Assembly (NCBI GenBank): GCA_012932295.1
Contig: JAAONU010000043.1
Location: forward strand, 186,001 to 250,000
From: Cyclina sinensis
Lineage: Eukaryota; Mollusca; Bivalvia; Venerida; Veneridae
DNA length: 64,000 nt
Reading direction: 5' to 3'
How positions within the stretch are numbered: the stretch's first letter is position 1; every line of letters begins with the position of its first letter. The translations under genes were made by a program, and so were the position numbers. The notes below the pieces were generated by a model. The model worked only from the letters and a program-made list of their open reading frames with translations, made no database searches and was not told where the DNA came from. Positions 11,330 through 24,753 of this stretch are shown here, in pieces.

Positions 11330-12990
11330 TTAGACTTACTGCGCTTCCTTGACTTTTTCTTCTTCTTAGACTTACAGCCCTTCAAAGACTTACTGCGCAT
11401 CTTAGAATATCTAAGCTTCGAAAATCTTCTGCGCTTCTTAGAATAATAACGCTTCTAAGACTAACTGAACTTTCAGGACGTACTACGGTCCTTGGACTTA
11501 CTACACTTCATAGATCTACTGGGCTTCTTTAAAATAAGGCGCTTTTTTCAACTTTTTTAACTTACTTGACTTTTTGGATTTACTGCGTTTCATAAACTTA
11601 CTGGCATTCTTAGACTTACAGCACATCTAAGACAAGAGTCACTGCGCATCTTAGATTAACTACGTTTTGAAGAGTTAAAACGCTTCTAAGACTCACTGCG
11701 CATCTTAGAATAACTACGCTTTGAAGATATAAACGCTTTTAAGACTCACTGCGCATCTTAGATTAACTACGCCTTGAAGAGTTAAAACGCTTCTAATACT
11801 TAATGCGCATCTTAGATTAACTACGCTTTGGAGAGTTAAAACGCTTCTAAGACTCACTGCGCATCTTAGATTAACTACGCTTTGAAGAGTTAAAACGCTT
11901 CTAAGACATACTGCGCATCTTAGATTGACTACGCTTTGAAGAGTTAAAACGCTTCTAAGACTCACTGCGCATCTTAGATTAACTACGCTTTGGGGAGTTA
12001 AAACGCTTCTAAGACTTACTGCGTATCTTAGATTGACTACGCTTTGAAGAGTTAAAACGCTTCTAAGACTTACTGCGCATCTTATCTGTGCATCTTAGAT
12101 TGACTACGCTTTGAAGAGTTAAAACGCTTCTTAGACTCACTGCGCATCTTAGATAAACTACGCTTTGAAGAGTTAAAACGCTTCTAAGACTCACTGCGCA
12201 TCTTATATTGCCTACGCTTTGAAGAGTTAAAACCCTTCTTAGACTTACTGCGCATCTTAGACTGACTACGCTTTGAAGAGTTAAAACCTTTCTAAAACTT
12301 ACTGCGCATCTTAGATTGACTACGCTTTGAAGAGTTAAAACGCTTCTAAGACTTACTGCGCATCTTAGATTGACTACGCTTTGAAGAGTTAAAATGCTTC
12401 TAAGACTTACTGCGCATCTTAGATTGACTACGCTTTGAAGAGTTAAAACGCTTCTAAGACTCACTGCGCATCTTAGATTAACTACGCTTTGAAGAGTTAA
12501 AACGCTTCTTAGACTCACTGCGCATCTTAGATTGACTACGCTTTGAAGAGTTAAATCGCTTCTAATACTCACTGCTCATCTTAGATTGACTACGCTTTGA
12601 AGAGTTAAAATGCTTCTTAGACTCACTGCGCATCTTAGACTTAAATGCCTTCTTAGACCTTCAGCGCTTCTAACACTAAATGCGCTTTTCAACCTTAGTG
12701 TGCTTCTTTGATTTCTTCTGCTTCTTAGACTACTAGTAACTGCGCTTTTTGTAAGACTTACTGCGTGTCTTTAAATTCTTCTGCATCTTAGACTTACTGC
12801 GCATCTTAGAAAAGCTACGCTTCTAATACCTTCTGATTCTAGTGCTTCTAAGACTTACTGCAATTCTTAGACTGACTGCAATTCTTACACCTACTGCCCT
12901 TCTTTGGCTTATTACACTTCCTAAACTTACGGGCTCCTTAAATTTACTGGGCTTCTTACACTTACTGCGCTTCTTAGACTGCTTCTAAGA
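11330..12990. repeat. 18-bp-monomer satellite with 54-bp higher-order unit (array 1)
   Basis: The edges are degenerate 18-bp monomers (GCTTCTTAGACTTACTGC-like). The centre, about 11655-12650, is roughly 18 copies of a 54-bp unit made of three diverged monomers: GCTTCTAAGACTTACTGC, GCATCTTAGATTGACTAC and GCTTTGAAGAGTTAAAAC. A 13-bp partial monomer near 12084 breaks the phase. Because 54 is a multiple of three, the minus strand holds long frames with an 18-residue repeat (SLR/SVLTLQ/SVVNLR hexads); these are judged a by-product. Arrays with the same monomer occur at 29637 and 51556. Confidence 0.9.
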
Positions 12991-13164
12991 CTTACTGTGC
13001 ATCTTTGAATAGTGTCGTTTTTGAGACTTAATGCTTCTCTGATTTTCTTTTTTTGGGAAGAATAAATTACCATGTGAACATAATGTGCACAGAGATTTAA
13101 TTAATGGAAATATCGGAGTTTTTTTTTTTTCTTTTTTTTTAAATAATGTTTTACTTCTAAAACT

Positions 13165-14151
13165 TTGAAAAGCAAATGACTCAATCAATGCAACGTATCA
13201 AGAAAAGAAACGTAGAAAGAAAGAAAGAAAGAGAAGGAAGAATGAAAAGAAAGAAAGAAAGAAAGGAAGAGAAAAAGAAAGAGGAAAAAATGAAAGCAGG
13301 AAAAGAAAGAAAGAAAAGCAAATGACTCATTCAATGCAACGAATCAAGAAAAGAAAGAAAGAAAGAAAGAACGAAAGAAAGAAAAAAAAGAAAGAGGAAA
13401 AATGAAAGCAGGGAAAGGAAGAAAGTATAGCAAATGACTCATTTAATGCAATGTATCAAGAAAAGAAAGAAAGAAAGAAGTAAAGAACGAAAATAAAGAA
13501 AGAAAGAACAAAAAGACAGAAAGAAAGAAGGAAAAGAAAGAAAGAAAGAAAAAATAAAGATAGGAAGAGAAAAAGAAAAAAGAAAAAAGGAGAGCAGGGA
13601 AAGCAAATGACTCATTCAATGCAACGTATCAAGAAAAAAAAGAAAGAAAGAACGAAAGAAAGAAAAAAAGAAAGAACGAACGAAAAAAAGAACGTAAGAA
13701 AGAACGAAAAAAAGTAAAAAAGGAAGAGAAAAAGAAAAAGGAAAAAACTGAAAGAAGGGGAAGGAGGAAATAAAAGCAAATGAATCATTCAATGCAACGT
13801 ATCAGAAAAGAAAGAAAGAAAGAAAAAAAAGAAAGAAAAAAGTACGAAAAGAAAGAAAGAAAGAAAGAAAGAAAAGAAAGAAAGAAAGAACAAACGAAAA
13901 AAAAGAAAGAATGAAATGAAGAGAAAAAGAAAGAGGAAAAAATGAAAGCAAGGAAAGGAAAAAGAAAAGAAAAGCAAATGAATCATTCAATGCAACGTAT
14001 CAAGAAAAGAAAGAACGAAAAGAAAGAAAGAAAAAGAAAGAAAAACAGAAAGAACGAAAAGAAAGAAATGAAGAGAAAAAGAAAGTGGTAAAAAATGAAA
14101 GCAGGGAATGGAAGAAAGAAAAGTAAATAATTCAATCCAACGTATCAAGAA

Positions 14152-14187
<36 letters not shown>

Positions 14188-14325
14188 AATAAAGAAAGAA
14201 AGAAATAAAGAAAAAAAGAAAGAAAGAAAGAAAGAAAGAAAGAAGAAAAAAAGAAAGAAACAAACAAAGAAACAAAGAAAGAAAGAAAAGGGGGAAAGGA
14301 AGAAAGAAAAGCATATGATTCATTC
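13165..14325. repeat. GAAA-rich minisatellite with conserved 35-bp core
   Basis: Eight copies of a core beginning AGCAAATGACTCATTCAATG and continuing CAACGTATCAAGAAAAG lie at 13171, 13317, 13429, 13602, 13775, 13973, 14122 and 14310, at spacings of 112-198 bp. They are separated by variable (GAAA)n and (GAAC)n tracts. The last two cores are diverged. Open frames of poly-Lys/Arg/Glu or poly-Phe/Ser through it are artefacts of the simple repeat. Confidence 0.9.
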
Positions 14326-14340
14326 ATTATTTCAATACAG

Positions 14341-14820
14341 TTACTCAAAACAAGTTTGAAGTCAATGTTTTAGAACATGTTTGAAGCAACTACATGTTCA
14401 TCAAAATGAATAGCCTTCCTACGCTCTTTACAAACAATATTAAAGAAAAGTGCAGTTTACAAACTTGTTCATTTGCAGACATTTTTTTACACTAACAGAA
14501 CTTAAAAATTTCATTATCAGAAAGCATAATATTAAAGAAACAGTTTTTTTTCCAAATTAAATTGAACGAAATGTAATGTCTTATAGAATAAAGGAAGGAA
14601 AATTGCTTACCCAATACTCCTGAAAAGAAAGAAGAATTTATGTAAATAAGTCTATTCCAATTCTTTCAAACATAATTGAATATTACACAAAATATCTCAA
14701 ACAAAATCGTATAAAACTTGATTGAAAGATTTCTTGACTAATACATCGACAGTCTTACTTTACTCTCATAAAGATAGTATATCTATAAAGATATTGAGAA
14801 GAAACATCAATAAAATGATA
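14341..14820. repeat. Diverged third relative of the duplicated segment
   Basis: Ordered matches to 53525-53900 and 30960-31280 include TTTGAAGTCAA, ACATTATT/ACAGTTTT after AATATTAAAGAAACA, AACGAAATG, GCTTACCCAAT...TCCTGAAAAGAAAGAAGAA, AATTCTTTCAAACA and ACAGTCTTACTTTACTCTC. The similarity fades after about 14820. Like the other two copies it lies to the right of an 18-bp-monomer array. Confidence 0.7.
14611..14619 (-). other. Candidate 9-nt micro-exon
   Basis: On the minus strand a pyrimidine-rich TTCTTCTTTCTTTTCAG is followed by GAGTATTGG and then GTAAGC, which is a good acceptor and donor enclosing nine bases. The same arrangement, with GATCATTGG, occurs at 53686-53694. In the copy at about 31124 the acceptor AG is lost. 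Tiny exons are known in animals, but without transcript data this could be chance. Confidence 0.25.
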
Positions 14821-14829
14821 AATAGTGTC

Positions 14830-17800
14830 ATTCTTTGACAAAACATAAACCAGCACTCCAGTATCTTAACCTGTCAGGTGTTCTGGTCTATAAAATTTGA
14901 TATTGGAATATTGGTGTGTACAACATGTATATACTATATGAAAGGTATAAATGCACGAAATTACATGAATATGCATGCCTTGTAAGTATGGAATGATTGC
15001 ATCATAAAGATTATCTGTGCTTATTTTTGCACTTAAATAACAAAAAAAAATAGTGTTAAGTATTCGAAAACAAAACTCGCTGAAACATATACCCCGTACA
15101 TAGCTGAGGCATTCTTCATTGTTATGAAAATCGAGCATACTTAAAACATATATCCCATACTTTAATTCGTACCTATTTGAAAAAAAATACATCTTGTAAT
15201 ATATAAAATTGAACATAGTTAAAACATATATTATATATGGGAATCGAATTTAGTTAAAACATAAATCCAATTATGTGACAATCAAGCATATTTATAACAT
15301 CTACCCTTTACATCGGCTGTTTTTATAAATATTTGTCTTGACAGTAAAGATAGGACAATATTTACTTACGATCTCTATAGGAAAAGATACAAAACTTTGT
15401 AAAAAGTACTGACTACATTGTCTGCCTCGCTCGACCTCATTTGCAAATTGATAGTTTCCAGAAAATAATGCATTGATAATGTACTCTTTATACTAATAAT
15501 ATTGGAAAATACGACTCCAAGATCTATTCTTAAACGTTGGAATGGGTATAGTTGCAATGAAAACATTGTTATTCCCGTGAATAAGTTATTATATAGTTTT
15601 AATATCGCAGCATTTTTTTTTTGTAGAGAGAAAAAATGAAAACATTCCTTCCGCAAGTCAGACTACTGGGATTACACAACAAGCCTAATTAACATGGCAA
15701 AGATATGACTAGAATGTATATATTCAAAATTTATTTTCCTAAGTAAAACAAACATGTAAGTAAGAACTATAATGTCACTAGGGTTGTATACGTTTGTGCT
15801 TGTAAACTTACGAGAAATGAAATATTTTCAGGATAGTGGTTAATGTAAAACGTTTCTTTTCTGAAAATGCGATGATCAAGTTTAAATAAGGATTCTATTT
15901 ATTTATTTTTTCTAATTTCTTCTATTGAACAAAATTGTCAAAACATTTACATCCAATGAAAAAAAGAGCTTAATTTCACGTTACTCTCTTTTGATAATTA
16001 CATTCTTTCTGATACGTATTTTACTTTCTACATGCATTTTTGTTTTTAAGTGACTAAGCAAATATTACGGTCATTACTGAGTTTCATGTGGTGTTCGTTT
16101 GAAAGGGATATTTTCAGAAAGGAGCCTTTTCTCAGGTTTAAATATTTTACTTGATATCAAAAAAAAGAGAAAAAAACAAGAGTGTCATATTGTAGAAATA
16201 ACTTTGTCTCACTCTTTTTTTCCGCTAATACACCCTATCCATAAGTTATTACACTATAGTTATACATGCTTTCTCATGCAATTTCTATGGTTTACCCGAC
16301 TTCACCAAAACACAATGAATGTAAAATATTTCGGAAATAATTAAATGAAATAACAAATTTACAAAAAGGTCGTTTTTAGTGTCCTGGAAATTAATATGAG
16401 ATAGTTCCAAACCTTTGTCCTATTTTTAATTGATAACTCTATTGGCCATGTTGTCTACGATATAAGCATAATATTACTGTAATGAGTTATAGAAAATGGA
16501 TTAAATGCACTAGAAGAAGTCTCAAGCATAGGCTCTGATTATTTAGTCTGATTTTTAACTTTAGATATTTTAACTTTATATTAAAAATTTTCAAATCGAA
16601 ATCCGTTGTTTTCCGATTGTATATGAATAAGTTAAGTTTTTTTTTTTTTTTGGAGAGAAAACAATGGATCTCTCTTGCTTTAAATAAATAGGTTAAGATT
16701 ATGGTGGATAGTTAATATGTTATGATAATACACTTTCTACATACGAGTATTGAGTGTCACATTCAGGTTTGGTTTTCCTAAATGAAACTTCAAAGTGGCG
16801 AATTATATGCAAAATTATGATAAAAAAGGGTTACAGATCCGACTTCCAAAAAGACCCACGTTCGATGGCACGACGGTATGAATGAAAGAAATAGTGTGAA
16901 CTTGACGAACATGCTTTCAGTATTGAAAACGAAAGAACCGGTATAAAACAAATATTCTGTATACATATATATTTAGGTTGCTTTCTGTCAGGTTAAGCAA
17001 TTTCTATGTCAGCAGATGAAACATGTCTTCATCATGTTCATGCAGATATTGTACTTATAAAAGAACTGGTCCTCATCCTTTTTCAACATGTATCTTGAAT
17101 ACGCAAACAGAAATAAGCAAACTGAAGTCATGAGTATTATCCAAATACAGCTGTGGAATGGGCTTTAATTTAATATGCAATACTTTCTGAGCATTGAAAC
17201 AAGATTTGTTTCAGAAACATTCGTTATGTGTATTCAAACAAGCAGAAAGAAAGAAACACAATATTTCTAAAAAGAAGCGTTGACACACAGTTCAGTGCAC
17301 CACATAATACAATGAAAGAAAGAAAGAATCCACATCAAAATGACATTTTATTTCGTGCACATTAGACATTTTCTGAAGATATATATCAACTGTTAACTCC
17401 TTTTTTAGTTTTTTTCTTTCAATTGCAAGTTTCTAATATCAGCATGTTTCTTATTTCAGAATTGCCTTATTAATATGGTGTGGCCTGGATCAAAATACTA
17501 GCTAAGACAGTAAAAACTAATAATATCATCAGTTTCCGTAGCGGATCTCTACGTTAAAAGAAATTTACGTACAATATAAATTTTTAGTAATTTCAGCATT
17601 TATATCATCATTCTAACACGTTTTTGAAACCTCTACATGAGCAAAACCGTTAAAAGTAAAGAAAGCTGACGGTGAAATAATGATTTAATGTATATTGATC
17701 CAGACATGGCCGTTTATATGCAAACATTGTCTTAAGCTAAATACATAGTTTAGAAAAACGTAGTCTTTTTTCTAATTTCAAAGTCGATATTGTTTGAATA

Positions 17801-18840
17801 TACATATTTATTATAAAGTAGACCTTTTTCTCGCGTTTTTCTCCAACAGGTTTACATCAAAAGGCAATACTTTTTAACTAAGAAATAAAGAAACACTAAT
17901 ATAATAAGTTTTTTTCATTTTGAAGCTGGGGATCTTATTTACACCAAAAAGGCATATCAAAAATCCAATTTCAGCATCCAAAGCGTAAAATAACAGCAAT
18001 ATTCAATTAAACAAAGTTATACACAACTTGTTGATAGGTCACTGCATTGCTATTTCCTCATTTTTTATCTACAAGCTTTTTGTTATCAAATATTTGTCAA
18101 ATATTTATGACATGCTATTTATTTATGTTTTTTTTAAACAAAGCATTTCCTAGCACTCCAATATCATAAACGGTGGGATATTTTTGACGTGTAGGTCTTA
18201 CGAAAGCAAAGTAACGTTTTCTTGTTCATAATATTCTCTGTATCTAAACTGTAAACCGGGATTTGACTAACATATAACAAATAATGTAAACTAATGGTAG
18301 ACTTCGTCTGCTTGAATATATATATACATTTAACCATGTCACAAGTAAACAAATGTAACTTATGCATACAGGTATTAACTGTTCCAGAAACAATATGCTT
18401 AAAAGCATGTGACCTAATGCAAAAGCTGTTTTAAGTAAAATATTAAACATAGAGATTGTTTATCAAAATGACAGAAAGAGAACTGTCATTCGACATTTAA
18501 AAAAATGTAATTTCAATTGAAAGAAATGAAATTAATATAAGATTTTAAGATTTTATTTCTGACATCCAAAAGGCTAAGAAGCCTGTGAGGACACATTCCA
18601 AAAAACGACGGATAATAGAAAATTAATACATTCAGAACTATACAAATTACAAATATTTCTATACACTTACTATAATACAATACAGAAATACAAATACAAG
18701 TAAGTGAAATATTAAATATGTTAAAGAGATAGTACGATATTATTACCTTAATTTAAAAAAAAAAAACAACAACATAGTACTATAGAAATTACAAGGAATG
18801 GTATTATTGCGAAACAAAGTGTTGCTAAGCTATTATGTTA
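14830..18840. other. AT-rich stretch, one weak exon candidate
   Basis: Mostly simple AT-rich sequence. The only item worth naming is a minus-strand 49-nt interval at 15812-15860, between CGCATTTTCAG and GTAAGTTTAC, with an open frame KETFYINHYPENISFL. Near 15368 a CTTTTCCTATAG acceptor is only five bases from a GTAAGT donor. No family is recognised. Confidence 0.4.
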
Positions 18841-19220
18841 GCCGCAAAACAAACTACAAGAAATAGTACTGTTATAATTGAGAATAATAGAAACAATAGA
18901 GACAAGATACCAAATTGTTACCAAACTTTGTGAAAACGAAAAATACAATAAATAAATACAAGAAATATCAATAAGCTATAACCTAAACTGCGAAACACAA
19001 TACAAGAAATACTACTATACTATTATAATGTATTTATCGAATTTGAAAACTGAGGATAATACAAAACAAAATGACGATATTCCAAATTGCTACTGACCTT
19101 TGCGAAAACGAAAAATAAAGGTCAAAGCTTTGAAGTATAAAAAATAGAAAAAGATTCCATCAAACATTTCACGGAGAAAGTGAGCAACAGTTCTTGTCGA
19201 AAAGAAACACAAGAAATACT
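18840..19220. repeat. Diverged direct repeats (about 150-200 bp)
   Basis: Phrases recur in order: ACAAGAAATAGTACTGTTAT / ACAAGAAATACTACTATACT / ACAAGAAATACTGCTAC, and CCAAATTGTTACCAAACTTT / CCAAATTGCTACTGACCTTT, each followed by GCGAAAACGAAAAATA or similar. This indicates two and a half decayed copies of one unit. Confidence 0.6.
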
Positions 19221-19958
19221 GCTACTTTATTAAATTAGTAAAATGACTAAAATGATTTTCACTTTTAGATTAAAGTACCTGAGTGTATTTACCTAATACT
19301 ATATAGTGGCCCTAATTCTTTTCATTAACAGTCATACACTTATGAATTGTTATAATGTATATTTGACCTCATCATATTTACTTTGAAAACATAATGACCC
19401 AAATTTTTGAAACAGAAGTAGTTTCAGAGTTTATTAATTCTTACGTTATAATACAGCTTCATTGTACAAAACTTTAACATTCTTTATCAGATAGGGAAAC
19501 TGACAAACTATTCCTGGAATGTTGTTCTTCCCCCAGTATTGCTGCGCTTACATTTTATCACATGCTACCGTTGCATTACACAGCCACGATAAGGGAAGCA
19601 ACTCCGCATTGAAGTTAGAAGCATTTTTTTTTCAAGCAATGTAACTTTCTCTTTCGTATCAGTGACTAAGAAGTTATTTTGGGGGCTGATAACGCGCAGA
19701 AGTATCTATTTAAAATTCATTGTTTCCCCTAAAGTTTCCTTTATTTGCTTATGAAAAAAGCTAAAAAAGAAAAAAAAAAAAAAAAAGAAAACAAAACAAA
19801 ATGTAATTTTGTTTATTTTCAGTGGCATGCGTGATGCCAGTCCATTTGCTTTCAAAAGTTGTCATTCGTGCGTGGAGGTGTAAGCGGCACAACAGATTTC
19901 AAAATAAAGTACAAACTGCCAAAGGAACCATTACTCGGTAAAACTGTATTCAATTACA

Positions 19959-20005
19959 AAGAAAGAAAGAAAGAAACAAACAAACAAACAAACAAACAAA
20001 CAAAA

Positions 20006-20046
<41 letters not shown>

Positions 20047-20052
20047 AAAAAA
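19959..20052. repeat. Compound (GAAA)n-(ACAA)n-(GAAA)n microsatellite
   Basis: A short GAAA run, then AAACAAAC repeats, then a longer GAAA run. The open frame through it is repeat-derived. Confidence 0.9.
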
Positions 20053-20194
20053 GCAAATAAATTAGAATACAACTTCATACTCCTTGGAAAACAAGCAGAA
20101 CATATTTGTTTTAAAACTTCTGATTATTTGTTGTTGGATAAAACATGCCTTGATAGTTATATGCGAAAGCAGACGATATTGTACTTTTGTATTT

Positions 20195-20890
20195 CTGAGA
20201 TGCGTATATCCTCGGCATGTTCCGGATGGACTCTTCAAAACAGACTTATGTCCCTTGATTATAGATGCAGAATATTCATAGAGTAACATTCGTTTCCGCG
20301 CTATTTCTCGGCAACTGCTAAAATGATTTCAAAGAACCTTTATGGGAAATTCAATACCAAAAGGAGATGTGCATATACTCGGCATGTTCCGGTTGAACCC
20401 CTTGACATAGACTTATGGCCCCTGATTAATTATGCAGTATATATACAGAGTAATATCCGGTTGCGTGCTATTTCTCTACAACTTCTAACTGGATTTCAAT
20501 GAATCTTTATTGGAACCATCAGTGCCAAAATAAGATGCGCATATCATTGGCATGTCTCGGTCAGACCATTTAACACAGAGTTATGGGCTCTAAATAGTAT
20601 TTCGTTTCCGCGCTATTTCTCTGCAAATACTGTAAGGAATTCAACGAATTTCTGTGGAACTTTCTATACCAAAAGCACACATCAACACAGAGTTATGGGC
20701 CTTGATTAGTTATTCAGTATGTATTCAGAGAAACATTCGTGTCCGTGTTATTTATCGGCAACTTCTTACTGGATTTCAACGAAACTTTATGGGACTTCAA
20801 TATCAAAGGTAATGTGCATATCATTGGAATGTCCCGGTCGGACCATTTAACACAGAGTTATGGCCCCTGAATATTTATTCACTATGTATA
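20195..20890 (+). repeat. About 170-bp tandem repeat, four units
   Basis: Each unit contains GTGCATATCATTGGCATGTC-like sequence, CCGGTCGGACCATTTAACAC, GAGTTATGGCCCCTGA, TTCGTTTCCGCGCTATTTCT and CAACTTCTTACTGGATTTCA. The GCATAT phrases lie near 20200, 20369, 20538 and 20814; the last interval is two units minus an internal deletion around 20680. Its GC-richer composition sets it apart from flanking DNA. I associate this kind of repeat with bivalves. Confidence 0.8.
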
Positions 20891-20899
20891 AATTATAAC

Positions 20900-23800
20900 A
20901 GTTTTAGGTGCATTTTTGATAACTACAAACTTATTCATTTAAAAACCTATTACTGATTTTTCCCCATTTTTAATGCAAATTCTGACTTTACCCTTTCTTC
21001 AGAAAAGCGCCAATCGGCGGAGATATACTGTATGTGACACAGTCTTGAAATACATATAATTGTACGTCCAACACGATGAGAAAATTATCATACTTTTTTT
21101 TTTCAATTTCCAAAGACAAGATTAACACCAGTACTGATGTCGTATTCAAAATAAAGTATTTATATCTTTATCATAGCATTAAGACATGATGAACTTCAAA
21201 ACTAAAAAATACAACAACAACAAAAAAAAGAGGTCCGAAATTAAACGTTTTTGTATTGTCTTAAAAACGGCTAGAATAAGAAAATATCAGATTTTCTGTA
21301 AACGATAGCACAGGGCTGTTTAATGAAATGCCAACTTATAATTTCAATGTTAATTTAGAAAGAGCATAGCCAAACGAAAAGGCTTCCTATCTCAATATAC
21401 AAGCGAAAAATGTCGATTCAATTAGGGGTTATTCAATCAACCATATGTTTAATACTAGAATTGGACTTTTAATAAAGTCTAAATGTAATGTTTTGCTAAT
21501 TTTGTAACGTTAACGTTTGATAATATTTCAAAGTTTTGTTAAAGAGTAACATGTGAGGAAGACAAATGGTTATAATTTTTCTAACACTGCAATTGTGGAT
21601 TTTAAAACGTTGTCTAGTAAATTCATTTCACTTCGTTATGGGATTTGCTTTTAACAATAAATGTATTCATGTATAGATTCCAATATTATTTCCAACATCT
21701 TATTTGACACAATAATATGAGATATTTCAATTTCTTGCCCGTGCTACTTGTGTAGCTTCCGGTTGAGCGGTCTGGTTGCAAGTTTGTAAGGCAAATCTTT
21801 GGCTTGCTGAAGTATAATTTTTCGTTAACACGTAACATTTAATTCGATTTCTGAACTCTGTTTGGCAAGAAACTTCAAAGTATTGGTCTTGATCAAATTT
21901 ATCTTCGTGTCTACTTCATTTGAATTTGCTGCAAATACCTGAAATTGTATGCAGTAAGTCTGTCTTTCCTTTCATTTTAACAACGTTTCAAGGACAGCTG
22001 GGAACGGAAATAGATAATTACAGTTATTTTTTGTTTGAAAATGGTTTCAATTAAAAGACTTGTTCTGATAGGCGAATGAAATACGTTTTACTGAGAAAAA
22101 ACGAACAGATAAAGAGATAATGAATATGCATGTAATTTACCTAGCAATAAGACCTTATTTTTGTCTATGTAATCAATCATTTTGTATGTGTTACTAACAC
22201 GTTAGCATTTTTTTTTCTTTTCAACAAATTATTTTAGTAACTCAGTGTTTTTTCCAGATAAGTCCTTTCATTTAAGTGTTTCACTACGAGGCGGAAAAAA
22301 CTAAAAGGCAACACAATTGATAACAAACGATAGGAAACTTCAGTGCCTAAGTTTTTTTTTTATTCTAAATAGTGTTTTCGTTCTCCACATTATATCAAAA
22401 CTTTCTAAGGAACCAAATGAAACGTAAAAACAAAATGTTAATAAGATTTTATGAGTTTTTCACGATTCTTGTCAAGAAGACGGAAGTTAAATGCAATATT
22501 TCTGGAAAAGAATATTAAAAGATAAAATGCAGAAAATAATAATGTTTTTTTTCAGATTCATGTCCATGTATATTGATAATAGCACATATTTCTTCGAGCA
22601 ATGTAACTATGCTTATAAATAAAGATATGTCTCTCAGTATAGTTGTGATTTCTGCTTTAGCTTATACACTGTTCAGCTTTGTGACAAAAAGGGTAACTTC
22701 CGTACCGTCATATAATCGTCATATATATAAAATTAAGAAGAAAAGCAATCATACATAGCATCATCGTCGGAAACACACGTTCGATCCATTCCGTTTCACT
22801 CTATTTATCTACCGTGGGGCAATTGGTTGGTGAAAATTTAAATCTTGGGAAATACGTCTATTTTAAGTAACTTGTCATTATTCGTACTCTTCACACTGAA
22901 CGAGGAGTTACTTCCCTTTGCTAATAAATATTCATAAAAACGAATAATCTGCAGTCAATTATCCCACGGTACATAATGTAGTTGTGCGGAATATGTACCG
23001 GGGTCACCGACGATGACATAACATACGGTTAAACCATGTATATTATACGTAATAAGTATTGTGTTATTCGGAACTAGAATATAATTAACGATCAACGTAC
23101 AAGATGTAAGTGTATGTAGAACTATTACCGGTTTCAGATTGACAAAAAAGGTCTAATAAATAATAAGCACCGCTTTTGTTTTCAATTTATTATTCACTGT
23201 TATTTATTGTGAGTTCCCTCTAAAAAAGAGGAATATTTATTACAATAATAATTAGGTAAACATGTCATATAAATTCTTTAGAAACATCGATCATAAATAA
23301 GACTGAATCGACTACAATTTAAATCATAATGTATTAATAACAATCAACTTCTATTTATTCACTCCTTCATAGAAATACACATATACTTGACAGTGAGATA
23401 AAAAATATATTAAAAAACAAAACTCTTTTAGGAAGTTAGTTATTGATAGTGAAAAACAATATTCATACAATATAAAAATCACATACATCAATATACTGAA
23501 ACGAGAAAAGACAAACAGGTCAGAATAAACGAGTAACATCTGAATTTGGCATTATGATTTTTTAAAACTATTAAACCACACTGTTTTGTATACAAACAAA
23601 TATAATTGTAAACTGTAGTTCCAATATAAGAATATGAACATTGATATGCGAACTTTGAATTATTGCTTTTGTTTGATCGGTATAAAATATTCTTCTCAAT
23701 CAACAAATTAATCACTGATATTTAGCACTCAACCATTATGGCAAAACATTTCATATGGATAAAAAATGGCTTAATTGTTTAAATCAGGCGTGTTTTAAAA

Positions 23801-24700
23801 TGGCAATTTGTATCGTTTTTATAAGATTCATCATATACGGACTTATAAAACGACTTACATTTTAAAGCTAATAATTGTGCACATTAAAAACTTATCAAGA
23901 CCCTTAAAGTACTAACAACGCGCTAAGCTATAACGAAAACGATATAAATTAAGAATGTATAGCATAGCACATATACTGTTACTTTCCTTATGAAAACGTA
24001 GATAATCACTTTGTTTTCTTTTATTGCATGATGTATGAAAAATGGAAAAAAATCTAATTTCAATTATTTCAATTTTAATTAGTTCTGAAATAAGACAAAT
24101 TTTAATTTTCTCTGTAAATGTTAAATCATTTACATAAAGCGATTACAAAGTATAATACAACGTGTAAAATGCGTGCGTTTGCTGTCCCCTTGATTACTTT
24201 TAATACTGTCAATTTGGTAAAATGTGTAAGTGCAGTATACCTTTAGCCATCAGAAATTCAAAACAATGTCCTTTATAACCACAACAGCTTGTGAATAAAG
24301 CTAAGATATGAACTTTAATAAACCCTTCATGTACCGTAAAGTTCTTTTTGTTTTGACGTTAAGGCAAATACATACTTTTTTTGAACTGTGTAATGGCGGA
24401 CAAGATGTTTTGAAATTATATCGTCCAGTTGGATTTGGTCTTTAATGCATAAATAATGGATATAAAATCAAAATAGTTATGCGATCTTGGAAATGAAGTG
24501 TTCTATTTCAAAATAATCAAATATTTGGATTAAATGGTGATGTAATTGGATCAATAATCGTTTTAGCTATCATGATACAGGTAGACAGGTGAACAAAAGT
24601 ATAGTGTGTACATGTCCCACGATACCCGCCATATTGGATATTGATAAACAAATCGATAATCCGTAAACGATCGAACATTGTTTGAAAGTTGAACCTAACT
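20900..24700. other. AT-rich non-coding stretch
   Basis: No gene or clear repeat is seen apart from short homopolymers. A GTTCGATCC motif near 22783 resembles a tRNA B box but lacks an A box or cloverleaf, so no RNA gene is called. Confidence 0.5.
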
Positions 24701-24753
24701 TGACTTGAACATGTCTTCATTACTTCATTACTTGTTATTAAAATTCAACTAAG

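Noticed and set aside
11714..12572. Long minus-strand frames with an 18-residue repeat
   Set aside because: They arise because the satellite unit is 54 bp and lacks stops in one frame; the frame is broken by a partial unit and there is no start or splice context.
13789..14359. Overlapping poly-Phe/Ser and poly-Lys/Glu frames
   Set aside because: Translation of GAAA simple repeats in several frames at once.
22783..22795. GTTCGATCC, tRNA B-box-like
   Set aside because: No A box at the right spacing and no cloverleaf.
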